Source: Nocardioides phosphati (GTDB lineage: Bacteria; Actinomycetota; Actinomycetes; Propionibacteriales; Nocardioidaceae). Taken from it: DNA of 64,000 bases. Positions 1 through 7,958 of this stretch are shown here, piece after piece. The notes beneath the pieces are model-generated. The model was not told the origin of the DNA. It searched no databases and was given only the letters and a program-made list of their open reading frames with translations. Both the position numbers and the translations under genes were made by a program. Position 1 is the first letter of the stretch. Each line of letters opens with the position of its first letter. The stretch spans positions 310,001 to 374,000 of the forward strand of contig NZ_BMNI01000002.1 in the NCBI RefSeq assembly GCF_014646375.1, given 5' to 3'.

Positions 1-519
1 GTCGAGCTCGGCGCGGGTGAGCACCGGACGGATCGCGAGCTGCACGTCATCGAGCGGGTTGCCCTCCGGGCTGCGGTCGATCGCGCACACGACGGTGTCG
101 ATGATCGCGCCGGCCGGGCGGAGCACGTTGACGGCGTCGCGCACGGCGCCGCCGGAGGTGATGACGTCCTCGATGAGCGTGACCCGCTTGCCGTCGAAGG
201 CAGGGCCCTCGGCGAGCTTGGCCGTGCCGTACTCCTTGGCCTTCTTGCGGATGAAGATCACCGGGATGCCGGTCTTGGCGCTGACCATCGTGGCGATCGG
301 GATGCCGCCCATCTCGAGGCCACCGAGCAGCTCGGTGCCCTCCGGGAGGAGGTCGACCATCTGCGCTGCGACACGCTCGAGCAGCGCCGGCTGCGCCTCG
401 AAGAGGTACTTGTCGAAGTACGTGTCCGACACCTGCCCCGAGCGGAGCGTGAACTCGCCGCGGAGGCGGCACGTGGCGTCGATGTCGGCGGCAAGCTGCG
501 TCTTCATGTCGTCAGTCAC
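1..519 (-). CDS. pyrE: Orotate phosphoribosyltransferase, C-terminus cut by window edge
   Basis: The enzyme joins orotate to PRPP to form OMP in de novo pyrimidine synthesis. Reading leftward, the product begins MTDDMKTQLAADIDATC and stays open for 173 codons to the window edge, so the C-terminus is missing. The PRPP-binding loop VTLIEDVITSGG lies at about residues 113-124 and GGLEMGGIP at about 66-74, both typical of PyrE. ATG 528, GTG 519 and ATG 507 are in frame; 519 is chosen because an AGGGA lies about 12 bases upstream, but this is not certain. The gene diverges from the metB-like gene at 584. Confidence 0.92.
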   Translation of the reverse strand, partial: MTDDMKTQLAADIDATCRLRGEFTLRSGQVSDTYFDKYLFEAQPALLERVAAQMVDLLPEGTELLGGLEMGGIPIATMVSAKTGIPVIFIRKKAKEYGTAKLAEGPAFDGKRVTLIEDVITSGGAVRDAVNVLRPAGAIIDTVVCAIDRSPEGNPLDDVQLAIRPVLTRAELD

Positions 520-571
520 GGCGCACATCATTCCCTACGACGTCCCCGGTCCCTGCCTTCGGCCCGCGCCC

Positions 572-583
572 TAGGCTTCGGGC
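572..583 (+). promoter_or_regulatory. Leaderless-type -10 element of metB-like gene
   Basis: TAGGCT at 572-577 is followed by exactly six bases and then ATG 584, so transcription would start at or next to the start codon. No Shine-Dalgarno sequence lies between. The element is nearly identical to the one at 27158. No convincing -35 box is seen. Confidence 0.5.
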
Positions 584-1696
584 ATGACCGAGAAGTCCCC
601 CGTCGTGCCCGGTTCCGCCACCCCCTCGACTCCCCCGCCCGTACGCCGGCCCGCGACCGTCGCGGTCCACGCCGGGCGCCCCGAGCGCAAGCCGGACGCG
701 CCGTTCAACGAGCCGATCGCGATGGCGTCGGTCTACGTCGCGGGTGGCGACATGGAGTACGGCCGCTACGGCAACCCGACGTGGACGGCGTTCGAGGAGG
801 CGCTGGGGGCGCTCGAGGGTGGGCGGTGCCTGTCGTTCGCGAGCGGCCTTGCGGCGGTCGCCTGCGTGCTCGACCTCGTCGGCCAGGACGCCACGGTGGT
901 CATGCCCCGACACTCCTACCAGGGCACCATCATGCAGCTCGGTGACCTCGAGGCCCGCGGGCGCCTCAAGGGCGTGCTCGTCGACATCGAGGACACCGAC
1001 GCCGTGATCGCCGCCTGCGAGGACGCCGCGCTGGTCTGGCTCGAGTCGCCGACCAACCCGGCGCTCGAGGTGGCCGACATCGCCGCGATCACTCGCGCGG
1101 CCCACGACGCGGGGGCCTACGTGGTCGTCGACAACACCTTCGCCACTCCCCTGCTGCAGCAGCCGCTGCTCGATGACGTCGACCTGGTCCTGCACTCGGC
1201 CACGAAGTACATCGCCGGCCACAGTGACGTGCTCATGGGTGCCCTCGTGACGCGCGACGACCAGCTCTTCGACGTACTCAAGAAGCGGCGCGACCTGACC
1301 GGCGCCGTCCCCGGGCCGATGGAGGCGTGGCTGGCACTGCGTGGCCTGCGCACCCTCCACCTGCGGGTCGAGCGGGCCCAGGCCAACGCGCAGGAGCTCG
1401 TCGCGCGGCTGGGTGAGCACCCGGCTGTCGCGAAGGTCCGCTACCCCGGCTTCGGCGCCGTGATCGGCGTGGAGTTCGCCCAGGGCGTCCTCGCGGCCGA
1501 GCTGCTCGTGCAGAAGACGAAGCTCTGGGTCCACGCCACCTCGCTCGGCGGCGTGGAGTCGACGTTCGAGCGGCGGCGCCGGTGGAAGACCGAGTCGCAG
1601 ACGATCCCCGAGGACCTGGTCCGGATGAGCGTCGGCATCGAGGACGTCGAGGACCTCTGGGAGGACCTGCGCGTCGCCCTCGACACCCTGGTCTGA
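584..1696 (+). CDS. Cystathionine gamma-synthase/lyase family PLP enzyme
   Basis: This is a fold-type I PLP enzyme of the Cys/Met metabolism family, 370 residues. The Schiff-base lysine is Lys208 in SATKYIAGHSD, and the family signatures YGRYGNPT (about 59-66) and VVDNTFATP (about 191-199) are present. It should act in the cytoplasm in transsulfuration or methionine/cysteine turnover; synthase (metB), gamma-lyase or homocysteine-forming activity cannot be told apart by eye. The first 25 residues are Pro/Thr-rich and look disordered. The mRNA is probably leaderless. It converges with gpsA. Confidence 0.85.
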   Translation: MTEKSPVVPGSATPSTPPPVRRPATVAVHAGRPERKPDAPFNEPIAMASVYVAGGDMEYGRYGNPTWTAFEEALGALEGGRCLSFASGLAAVACVLDLVGQDATVVMPRHSYQGTIMQLGDLEARGRLKGVLVDIEDTDAVIAACEDAALVWLESPTNPALEVADIAAITRAAHDAGAYVVVDNTFATPLLQQPLLDDVDLVLHSATKYIAGHSDVLMGALVTRDDQLFDVLKKRRDLTGAVPGPMEAWLALRGLRTLHLRVERAQANAQELVARLGEHPAVAKVRYPGFGAVIGVEFAQGVLAAELLVQKTKLWVHATSLGGVESTFERRRRWKTESQTIPEDLVRMSVGIEDVEDLWEDLRVALDTLV

Positions 1697-1717
1697 GGCT
1701 GGCCGGGGCCGGCTCGC

Positions 1718-2719
1718 TCAGTCGGTCTCGGCCTTGGTGTCGCGCTGGATGAACGCCTGCATCATGTCGGTGGCGGTGAGGCGGCCGGCGACGACGGCGT
1801 CGACGTGCTCGGCGATGGGGGCGTCGACGCCGGTCTGCGCGGCGAGGGCGAGGAGCGAGGAGCACGACTTCGCCCCCTCGGCGACCTGGCGGGTCGAGGC
1901 GTAGATCTCCTCGGTCGTCAGGCCCCGGCCGAGCTTCTCGCCGAAGGTGCGGTTGCGCGACAGCGGGGAGGAGCAGGTGGCGACGAGGTCGCCGAGGCCG
2001 GCCAGGCCCATCAGCGTGAGGGGGTTGGCACCGAGCGCCATCGCCAGGCGGGCGGTCTCGGCGAGGCCGCGGGTGATGACGGAGGCGGTGGTGTTGTCAC
2101 CGAAGCCGAGGCCGACGGCCATGCCGACAGCGAGGCCGACGACGTTCTTGTAGGCGCCGCCGAGCTCGCAGCCGAGGACGTCGACGGACGTGTAGGGCCG
2201 GAACGACGGCGAGTGGCACTGGGCCTGGAGGCGCTTGGCGACCTCCTCGTCGGCGCAGGCGACGACCGAGGCAGCCGGCTCGCGGCGGGCGATCTCCTTG
2301 GCCAGGTTGGGGCCGGAGACGACGGCGATGCGCTCGGGACCGGCGTCGGTGACCTCCGCGATCACCTCGCTCATCCGCTTGAGGGTGCCCAGCTCGACGC
2401 CCTTCATCAGCGACACCATGACCGCGTCGTCGGGGATGTACGGCGCCCACTCGGCGAGGTTCTCGCGCAGGGACTGGCTCGGGGTGGCGAGCACGACGAC
2501 CTCGGCGCCCGCGAGCGCCTTCTCCGGGTCGTGGGTCGCGCAGACGCTCGGGGGGAGCTCGATGCCCGGGAGGTAGTCGGAGTTCTCCCGACGCTCGTTG
2601 ATCGTCTGGCAGACCTCCTCGCGGCGTCCCCAGATCGTCACGTCGTTGCCGCCGTCGGCGAGGACCATCGAGAAAGCGGTGCCCCACGAGCCCGCACCGA
2701 ACACGGCGATCTTGCTCAT
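1718..2719 (-). CDS. gpsA: NAD(P)H-dependent glycerol-3-phosphate dehydrogenase
   Basis: GpsA reduces dihydroxyacetone phosphate to sn-glycerol-3-phosphate, the backbone for phospholipids. The 333-residue product opens with the dinucleotide-binding motif [12 protein letters not shown] and has the family segments SGPNLAKEI (about 139-147) and [13 protein letters not shown] (about 187-199, catalytic Lys). Its ATG overlaps the stop of the upstream plsC by four bases (ATGA), so the two are translationally coupled. The neighbour uses the GpsA product for phosphatidic acid synthesis, which supports both calls. Confidence 0.95.
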   Translation of the reverse strand: MSKIAVFGAGSWGTAFSMVLADGGNDVTIWGRREEVCQTINERRENSDYLPGIELPPSVCATHDPEKALAGAEVVVLATPSQSLRENLAEWAPYIPDDAVMVSLMKGVELGTLKRMSEVIAEVTDAGPERIAVVSGPNLAKEIARREPAASVVACADEEVAKRLQAQCHSPSFRPYTSVDVLGCELGGAYKNVVGLAVGMAVGLGFGDNTTASVITRGLAETARLAMALGANPLTLMGLAGLGDLVATCSSPLSRNRTFGEKLGRGLTTEEIYASTRQVAEGAKSCSSLLALAAQTGVDAPIAEHVDAVVAGRLTATDMMQAFIQRDTKAETD

Positions 2720-3488
2720 GCCTGGTCCTTCTTCCGCTTCTTCTGGTTCGGGTTGCCGATCTCGGCGACGCCGGCTGCCTTGGGGTCGAACCGCTCGACC
2801 GGGGCCTTCTCGCCACGGAGCTCCTCGAGGAGCTCCGTGAGGGCCGCCATGATCCGGTCGGTCGCGGTCCTGATCTTCTCCACCGTGATCTCGCCGTCCC
2901 GCAGGTCGGAGAGGTCCACGGGGTCGCCCGCCTTCACCACGACGTTCTTGCGCGGGAGGAGGTGGGGTCGCTTCGCGTAGGGCGGCAGGATCTCCTGCTC
3001 ACCCCAGTGCGCCACGGGAACCACGGGCGCGCGCCGGTGGCCAGCGCCATGCGCGCCGCCCCGGTCTTGCCGCGCATCGGCCACAGGCCGGGGTCGCGCG
3101 TGACCGTGCCCTCCGGGTAGACGACGAGGCACTCACCGTCACGCAGCGCCTTCTCCGCGGCGGCGAAGGCGTTCTGCGCGTCGCTGGACATGCGCGCGAC
3201 CGGGATCTGCTTCGTGTCGCGCATGATCCAGCCGAGGAACGGGACGTCCCAGATGCCCGCCTTCGCCAGGAAGCGCGGTGCGCGGCCGTGGTGGTGGACG
3301 AAGTGCGCGATGGTCAGGGGATCGATCTTCGTGACGTGGTTGGCCACGAGCACGACGCCGCCCGTCTCCGGGATCTTCTCGCCGTCGATCCACGTGCGCC
3401 CGCTCATCGCCGTCAGCGTCGGCACCAGGATCGCCTCACCCACGCGAAACCCCGCTCCGGGCTTGCGCGGCCACTTGCGCTCCGTCAC
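2716..3488 (-). pseudogene. plsC: 1-acyl-glycerol-3-phosphate acyltransferase, interrupted by a frameshift
   Basis: PlsC adds the second acyl chain in phosphatidic acid synthesis at the membrane. The first frame (GTG 3488, MTERKWPRKPG) carries the NHVTKIDP (NHX4D) motif, FLAKAGIWDVPFLGWIM and YPEGTVTRDPGLWPMRGKTG. After ARMALATGA, near 3030, homology moves to another frame that reads [18 protein letters not shown] and runs to a KKRKKDQA end at 2716. The switch lies in a GCGCGC run. A two-base deletion or one-base insertion there would explain it, either as a real mutation or a sequencing error. The essential acyltransferase motifs all precede the shift. It is coupled to gpsA by a four-base overlap. 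Confidence 0.8.
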
Positions 3489-3591
3489 CTGTCACCTCAT
3501 CCATCTCGCGGCGGCGACACCGCGTCACGCTCACCGGGGAGCAGGTTATCGACTCGCCCGCCCCGATGCCGGGTCCCACGCAGAAATGAGG

Positions 3592-3623
3592 CTGCGGCGC
3601 CGCCCCGAGGGACGGCGCCGCAG
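3592..3623 (-). terminator. Hairpin terminator after hup
   Basis: An 11-bp perfect stem (CTGCGGCGCCG / CGGCGCCGCAG) with a ten-base loop lies 16 bases beyond the hup stop codon in the direction of transcription. There is no strong U-run, as is common in actinobacteria. Confidence 0.6.
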
Positions 3624-3638
3624 TCGGCGTACGGCGGG

Positions 3639-4316
3639 TCAGGAGCCCGCGGAGGGGGCCGCCTTCTTGGCAGGCGCCTTCTTGGCGGGGGCCTTCTTCG
3701 CCGTGGTCTTCTTGGCGGCAGCAGCGGCGCCCGTGGCCTTCTTCGCTGCGGTGCCGGCGGCCTTCTTGGCAGGGGCAGCGGCCTTGGTGGCCGCCTTCTT
3801 CGCCGGAGCGGCGGCCTTCGAGGCAGCCTTCTTGGCCGGCTCGCTCGCCTTCGCCGCGGCCTTCTTCGCGGGGGCAGCCTTCGTGGCAGCAGTGCTCGCG
3901 GCCTTCTTGGCCGGGGCCACGGCCTTGCGGGTCGCGGCCGAGGTGCCGGACGCCGCCTTCTTGGCCGGCTCGGTCGCCTTCGCCGCGGCGGCCTTCGCCG
4001 GAGCCGCCTTCTTGTTGAGGTCGAGCTTCGGCAGCTTCTTCGCGCCGGAGATCACGGCCTTGAGGTCGGCGCCCGCGGTGAACTTCGGGATGGCGGTCTT
4101 CTTCGCCTTGATCCGCTCGCCGGTCCGCGGGTTGCGGACCATGCGCGCAGGCCGGATCCGCTTCTCGAACGAGCCGAAGCCCGTGATCGCCACCTTCTCG
4201 CCGCGCGCCACCTCGCGGGTGATGGTGTCGAGGACCGCGTCGAGCGCCGCGGCTGCCATCTTGCGGTTGCCTTCATAGCGCGCAGCGAGCGCGTCGATCA
4301 GCTGGGTCTTGTTCAC
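3639..4316 (-). CDS. hup: HU family histone-like protein with Lys/Ala-rich tail
   Basis: This is a nucleoid-associated DNA-binding protein of the HupB type. Residues 1-90 form a normal HU domain beginning MNKTQLIDALA, with the DNA-binding arm GSFEKRIRPARMVRNP. Residues of about 95-225 form a basic low-complexity tail with eight PAKKA repeats, like the histone H1-like tails of mycobacterial HupB and streptomycete HupS. The start is GTG 4316, with GGAAGGGA a few bases upstream; a longer reading frame exists upstream but is not HU-like. A promoter lies at 4368-4396. The neighbouring leuDC matches the mycobacterial gene order. Confidence 0.94.
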   Translation of the reverse strand: MNKTQLIDALAARYEGNRKMAAAALDAVLDTITREVARGEKVAITGFGSFEKRIRPARMVRNPRTGERIKAKKTAIPKFTAGADLKAVISGAKKLPKLDLNKKAAPAKAAAAKATEPAKKAASGTSAATRKAVAPAKKAASTAATKAAPAKKAAAKASEPAKKAASKAAAPAKKAATKAAAPAKKAAGTAAKKATGAAAAAKKTTAKKAPAKKAPAKKAAPSAGS

Positions 4317-4367
4317 GGGCTTCCCTTCCGGTGCAGCGAGTCGGGTCCGCCCCGACGCTCTCTTCGC

Positions 4368-4396
4368 AAGGTAGGGAGGAATCGACAGCGCCACAA
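4368..4396 (-). promoter_or_regulatory. hup promoter
   Basis: On the minus strand TTGTGG (-35) is followed by 17 bases and TACCTT (-10, 4373-4368). The predicted transcript starts about 45 bases upstream of GTG 4316, leaving room for the Shine-Dalgarno sequence seen there. Confidence 0.5.
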
Positions 4397-4465
4397 CGAC
4401 CCTGCGCGCTTTGGGCGCACCTTTTTGTCCGCGTCCGGTGCGCGCCGCGAGCACCCGGCGTACGC

Positions 4466-4501
4466 CGAAGGGCCCGGCCGCTGGTGCGACCGGGCCCTTC
4501 G
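4466..4501 (-). terminator. Hairpin terminator after leuCD
   Basis: A perfect 12-bp stem CGAAGGGCCCGG / CCGGGCCCTTCG with a 12-base loop lies downstream of the leuD stop. A second short hairpin (TTTCCCTTG / CAAGGGGAAA, 4511-4533) sits between it and leuD. Confidence 0.65.
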
Positions 4502-4537
4502 GGTGGGCGATTTCCCTTGCAGGCAAGGGGAAACGCG

Positions 4538-5131
4538 TCAGGCGTGGAGCGTGACCGGCTTCCACGACGGGCGCTTGGCCTCGTACGTGGTGATGTCAGC
4601 CTCGTTGCCGAGCGTGATGCCGATGTCGTCGAGGCCGTTGAGCAGGCGGTAGCGGGTGTAGTCGTCGACGTCGATCGGGGCGACGAGGTCACCAGCGCGC
4701 ACCTCGCGGGCGTCGAGGTCGACGGTCACCTGCGTGGTCGGGTCGGCCTCGACGAGCTGCCAGAGCTGGTCGATGACGTCCTGCTCGACCTGGGCGGCCA
4801 GCAGGCCGGCCTTGCCCGAGTTGCCACGGAAGATGTCGGCGAAGCGGCTCGAGAGCACGACCTTGAAACCGTAGTCCATGAGCGCCCAGACGGCGTGCTC
4901 ACGCGAGGAGCCGGTGCCGAAGTCGGGGCCGGCGACGAGGACGGAGACGCCCTGGTACTCCGGCTTGTTGGCCACGAACTCCGGGTCGTTGCGCCAGGCC
5001 GCGAAGAGGCCGTCCTCGAAGCCCGTGCGGGTGACGCGCTTGAGGTAGACCGCCGGGATGATCTGGTCGGTGTCGACGTTGCTGCGACGCAGCGGGAGCG
5101 CCGTGCCGGTGTGGGAAGTGAACTTCTCCAT
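4538..5131 (-). CDS. leuD: 3-isopropylmalate dehydratase small subunit
   Basis: LeuD pairs with LeuC to isomerise 2-isopropylmalate to 3-isopropylmalate in leucine synthesis; the pair can also serve the citramalate route to isoleucine. The 197-residue product has the swivel-domain loop [14 protein letters not shown] (about 71-84) and the N-terminal [14 protein letters not shown]. It starts 21 bases after leuC and is clearly co-transcribed with it. Confidence 0.96.
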   Translation of the reverse strand: MEKFTSHTGTALPLRRSNVDTDQIIPAVYLKRVTRTGFEDGLFAAWRNDPEFVANKPEYQGVSVLVAGPDFGTGSSREHAVWALMDYGFKVVLSSRFADIFRGNSGKAGLLAAQVEQDVIDQLWQLVEADPTTQVTVDLDAREVRAGDLVAPIDVDDYTRYRLLNGLDDIGITLGNEADITTYEAKRPSWKPVTLHA

Positions 5132-5152
5132 GACTGTTCTCCTCTGTCCGGA

Positions 5153-6553
5153 TCAGACCAGGTCGGCGGGCGACGCGAGCGTGCCCTTGACGGCGGTGGC
5201 TGCAGCGACGGGGATCGAGACGAGGTGCGTGCGACCGCCCTTGCCCTGACGGCCCTCGAAGTTGCGGTTGGAGGTCGACGCGCTGCGCTCCTGCGGGGCG
5301 AGGGTGTCGGGGTTCATGCCGAGGCACATGGAGCAGCCAGCACCACGCCACTCCGCACCGGCCTCGACGAAGACCTTGTCCAGGCCCTCCTCCATCGCCT
5401 GGTTGCGGACGCGGACCGAGCCCGGGACGACGAGCAGGCGGGTGCCCTCGGCGACCTTGTGGCCCTTGATGATCTCGGCGGCGAGGCGGAGGTCCTCGAT
5501 GCGGCCGTTGGTGCAGGAGCCGACGAAGACGGTGTCGACCTTGACCGAGCGCATCGGCTGGCCGGCCTCGAGGCCCATGTACTCCAGCGCCTTCTCGCAG
5601 GCGAGCTTGTCGGACGGGTCCGAGAAGTCCTCCGGCGACGGGACGTTGGCGCCCAGCGGCACGCCCTGGCCCGGGTTGGTGCCCCAGGTGACGAACGGCG
5701 TGACGTCGGCCGCGTCGATCACGATCTCCTTGTCGAAGGTCGCGTCGGCGTCGGTGACCAGCGTCTTCCAGTGCGCCACGGCGGCGTCCCAGTCGGCACC
5801 CTTGGGGGCCTCCGGCTTGCCCTCGATGTAGTCGAAGGTGGTCTGGTCGGGAGCGATCAGGCCCGCCTTGGCGCCCCACTCGATCGACATGTTGCAGATC
5901 GTCATGCGGCCCTCCATGGAGAGCTTGCTGATCGCGTCGCCGCGGTACTCGACGATGTAGCCCTGGCCGCCACCGGTGCCGGTCTGCGCGATCAGGTAGA
6001 GGATCAGGTCCTTGGCGGTGACGCCGTCGGCCAGCTCGCCGTTGACCGTGACGGCCATCGTCTTCGGCTTGGCCTGCATCAGCGTCTGCGTCGCGAGGAC
6101 GTGCTCGACCTCGGAGGTGCCGATGCCGAACGCGATCGCGCCGAAGGCGCCGTGGGTCGAGGTGTGCGAGTCACCGCAGACGATCGTCATGCCCGGCTGG
6201 GTCAGGCCCAGCTGCGGTCCGACGACGTGGACGATGCCCTGCTCGATGTCGCCGAGCGGGTGCAGGCGGACGCCGAACTCCGCGGCGTTCTTGCGCAGGG
6301 TGTCGACCTGGGTCTTGGAGACCGGGTCGGCGATCGGCTTGTCCCAGTCGAGCGTCGGGACGTTGTGGTCCTCGGTCGCGAGGGTCAGGTCGGGGCGGCG
6401 CACCTGGCGCCCGGCAATGCGGAGACCGTCGAAGGCCTGCGGCGAGGTGACCTCGTGCAGCAGGTGGAGGTCGATGTAGAGAAGGTCAGGTTCGCCTTCA
6501 GCGCTGCGGACGACGTGCTCGTCCCACACCTTCTCCGACAGGGTCTTGCCCAT
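5153..6553 (-). CDS. leuC: 3-isopropylmalate dehydratase large subunit
   Basis: LeuC is the aconitase-type [4Fe-4S] subunit of isopropylmalate isomerase, 466 residues. The cluster-ligand segments are VGSCTNGRI and [13 protein letters not shown], and [13 protein letters not shown] is present in the N-terminal half. The start ATG has AGGAG six to eight bases upstream. A TAGGCT-like -10 box at 6626-6621 may drive it, within the region shared with the divergent IclR gene, the likely repressor. Confidence 0.97.
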   Translation of the reverse strand: MGKTLSEKVWDEHVVRSAEGEPDLLYIDLHLLHEVTSPQAFDGLRIAGRQVRRPDLTLATEDHNVPTLDWDKPIADPVSKTQVDTLRKNAAEFGVRLHPLGDIEQGIVHVVGPQLGLTQPGMTIVCGDSHTSTHGAFGAIAFGIGTSEVEHVLATQTLMQAKPKTMAVTVNGELADGVTAKDLILYLIAQTGTGGGQGYIVEYRGDAISKLSMEGRMTICNMSIEWGAKAGLIAPDQTTFDYIEGKPEAPKGADWDAAVAHWKTLVTDADATFDKEIVIDAADVTPFVTWGTNPGQGVPLGANVPSPEDFSDPSDKLACEKALEYMGLEAGQPMRSVKVDTVFVGSCTNGRIEDLRLAAEIIKGHKVAEGTRLLVVPGSVRVRNQAMEEGLDKVFVEAGAEWRGAGCSMCLGMNPDTLAPQERSASTSNRNFEGRQGKGGRTHLVSIPVAAATAVKGTLASPADLV

Positions 6554-6629
6554 GGGGGTCTCCTCGTGTCAGCAACTCTTGCAGTGCTCGTGCCGGGCCC
6601 GGTCTGGGCCACGTCACAGAAGCCTACGC

Positions 6630-6664
6630 TTGCATCCCAACTTATGAGATGGCAATATCGCCAT
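6630..6664 (+). promoter_or_regulatory. IclR gene promoter with overlapping palindromic operator
   Basis: TTGCAT (6630-6635), 17 bases, CAATAT (6653-6658), six bases, then ATG 6665 make a leaderless promoter. The palindrome ATGGCAATATCGCCAT (6649-6664; 5-bp perfect outer arms, 14 of 16 positions symmetric) covers the -10 box and start point. It is the obvious candidate operator for autoregulation and for control of the divergent leuCD promoter just beyond it. Confidence 0.6.
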
Positions 6665-7387
6665 ATGGACAACACCAGCGGAGTCGGCGTACTCGACAAG
6701 GCAGCCCTCGTGCTCGCGGCCCTCGAGGCCGGCCCGGCCACGCTGGCCGGGCTCGTCGCCGGCACCGGCCTGGCCCGCCCCACGGCACATCGTCTCGCAG
6801 TCGCGCTCGAGCACCACCGCCTGGTCGCCCGGGACCTGCAGGGCCGGTTCGTCCTCGGCCCGCGCCTGGCCGAGCTCTCCGCCGCCGCCGGCGAGGACCG
6901 CCTCCTCGCCGCTGCCGGCCCGGTGCTCGCCCGCCTGCGTGACATCACCGGCGAGTCCGCCCAGCTCTGGCGGCGCCAGGGTGAGCACCGCGTCTGCGTC
7001 GCCGCCGCCGAGCGCCCCTCCGGCCTGCGCGACACGATCCCGGTCGGCTCGCAGCTGACCATGCGCGCCGGCTCTGCTGCGCAGGTCCTGCTCGCCTGGG
7101 AGGACCCGGAGCGCATGCATCGCGGCCTGCAGAACGCCGCCTACTCGGCCACAGCCCTCTCCGGCATCCGCCGTCGTGGCTGGGCCCAGTCGGTCGGCGA
7201 GCGCGAGCAGGGCGTGGCGTCTGTCTCCGCGCCGGTCCGCTCCCCCAGCGGCAAGATCATCGCCGCGGTCTCCGTCTCCGGCCCGCTCGAGCGCCTCTCG
7301 CGCCAGCCCGGCCGCATGCACGCCCCCGCGGTCCTCGCTGCTGCCGAGCGGCTCTCCGAGAGCCTGCGCCGCGCCGCCGCGGAGTAG
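6665..7387 (+). CDS. IclR-family regulator, probable leucine-operon repressor
   Basis: This is a 240-residue DNA-binding regulator. Residues 10-65 form the IclR winged helix-turn-helix (GLARPTAHRLAVALEHHRL) and residues 80-235 the ligand-binding domain. It diverges from leuCD, as does the LtbR repressor of Corynebacterium (established for that genus), so control of leuCD is the natural inference. Its own start codon is covered by a palindrome. The reading frame remains open far upstream, but the promoter and the homology start fix the beginning at ATG 6665. Confidence 0.85.
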   Translation: MDNTSGVGVLDKAALVLAALEAGPATLAGLVAGTGLARPTAHRLAVALEHHRLVARDLQGRFVLGPRLAELSAAAGEDRLLAAAGPVLARLRDITGESAQLWRRQGEHRVCVAAAERPSGLRDTIPVGSQLTMRAGSAAQVLLAWEDPERMHRGLQNAAYSATALSGIRRRGWAQSVGEREQGVASVSAPVRSPSGKIIAAVSVSGPLERLSRQPGRMHAPAVLAAAERLSESLRRAAAE

Positions 7388-7408
7388 GGCTCACCCATCG
7401 TCTGGATA

Positions 7409-7463
7409 GTCCCCAACAGGAAGCACCTCCGACATGCCGTCGGGGGTGCTTTCCGTTGGGGAC
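7409..7463. terminator. Long bidirectional hairpin between convergent IclR gene and ogt
   Basis: The outer arms GTCCCCAAC / GTTGGGGAC and inner arms AAGCACCTCCGAC / GTCGGGGGTGCTT pair almost without interruption around a five-base loop. It lies 21 bases after the IclR stop and just before the ogt stop, so it can end both transcripts. Confidence 0.7.
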
Positions 7464-7470
7464 CATCCCG

Positions 7471-7956
7471 TCAGAAGAGGCGGTCGGTGCTCTCGAGGTC
7501 GAGGAGCAGCTTCTTGCGGTCCATGCCGCCCGCGTAGCCGGTGAGGGACCCGTCCGCGCCGATGACGCGGTGGCACGGGACGATGATCGGGATCGGGTTG
7601 CGTCCGTTGGCCAGCCCGACGGCGCGCGAGGCGGCATTGGTGTGGCCGAGCCACGCGGCGATCTCGCCGTAGGACCTCGTCTCGCCGAAGGGGATCTTCA
7701 CGAGCTGCGCCCAGACGCGCTCCTGGAACTCCGTGCCGCGCGGCGCGACCGGCAGGTCGAACGTCGTGCGCTCACCCGCGAAGTACTCCGTCAGCTGGGC
7801 GACGGCTGCGGCGAGGACGGGATGGTCGTCACCGCGCTCCCCCAGCGGCCGGCCGTCGGCGGGCTGGCGCCAGGGCGTGAACTCGATCGCCGACAGCGCG
7901 CCCGCGCGCTCGATCAGGCGCAGCTCGCCGACCGGCGATTCCATCACGGTCCACAT
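7471..7956 (-). CDS. ogt: Methylated-DNA-[protein]-cysteine S-methyltransferase
   Basis: This suicide enzyme moves the methyl group of O6-methylguanine to its own cysteine. The 161-residue product has the active site PCHRVIG with the acceptor at about Cys128, and the recognition-helix region YGEIAAWLGHTNAASRAVG. ATG 7956 lies two bases after the stop of the Ada-AlkA gene, with AGGAG upstream inside that gene, so the two are coupled. Together they form a small alkylation-repair operon. Confidence 0.95.
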   Translation of the reverse strand: MWTVMESPVGELRLIERAGALSAIEFTPWRQPADGRPLGERGDDHPVLAAAVAQLTEYFAGERTTFDLPVAPRGTEFQERVWAQLVKIPFGETRSYGEIAAWLGHTNAASRAVGLANGRNPIPIIVPCHRVIGADGSLTGYAGGMDRKKLLLDLESTDRLF

Positions 7957-7958
7957 GG

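Noticed and set aside
3639..4050. CRISPR or tandem-repeat array in the hup region
   Set aside because: The repetition comes from degenerate PAKKA codons in the HU tail, with no spacer-repeat regularity.
6600..6640. Leucine leader peptide for leuCD
   Set aside because: Short frames in the leuC leader have at most two adjacent Leu codons and no terminator follows. Control by the divergent IclR protein is the simpler reading.
4331..7387. A 1018-codon open frame on the plus strand
   Set aside because: Only its last 240 codons (from ATG 6665) encode a protein, the IclR regulator. The rest is the antisense shadow of hup and leuDC, with high-GC codon bias keeping the frame open.
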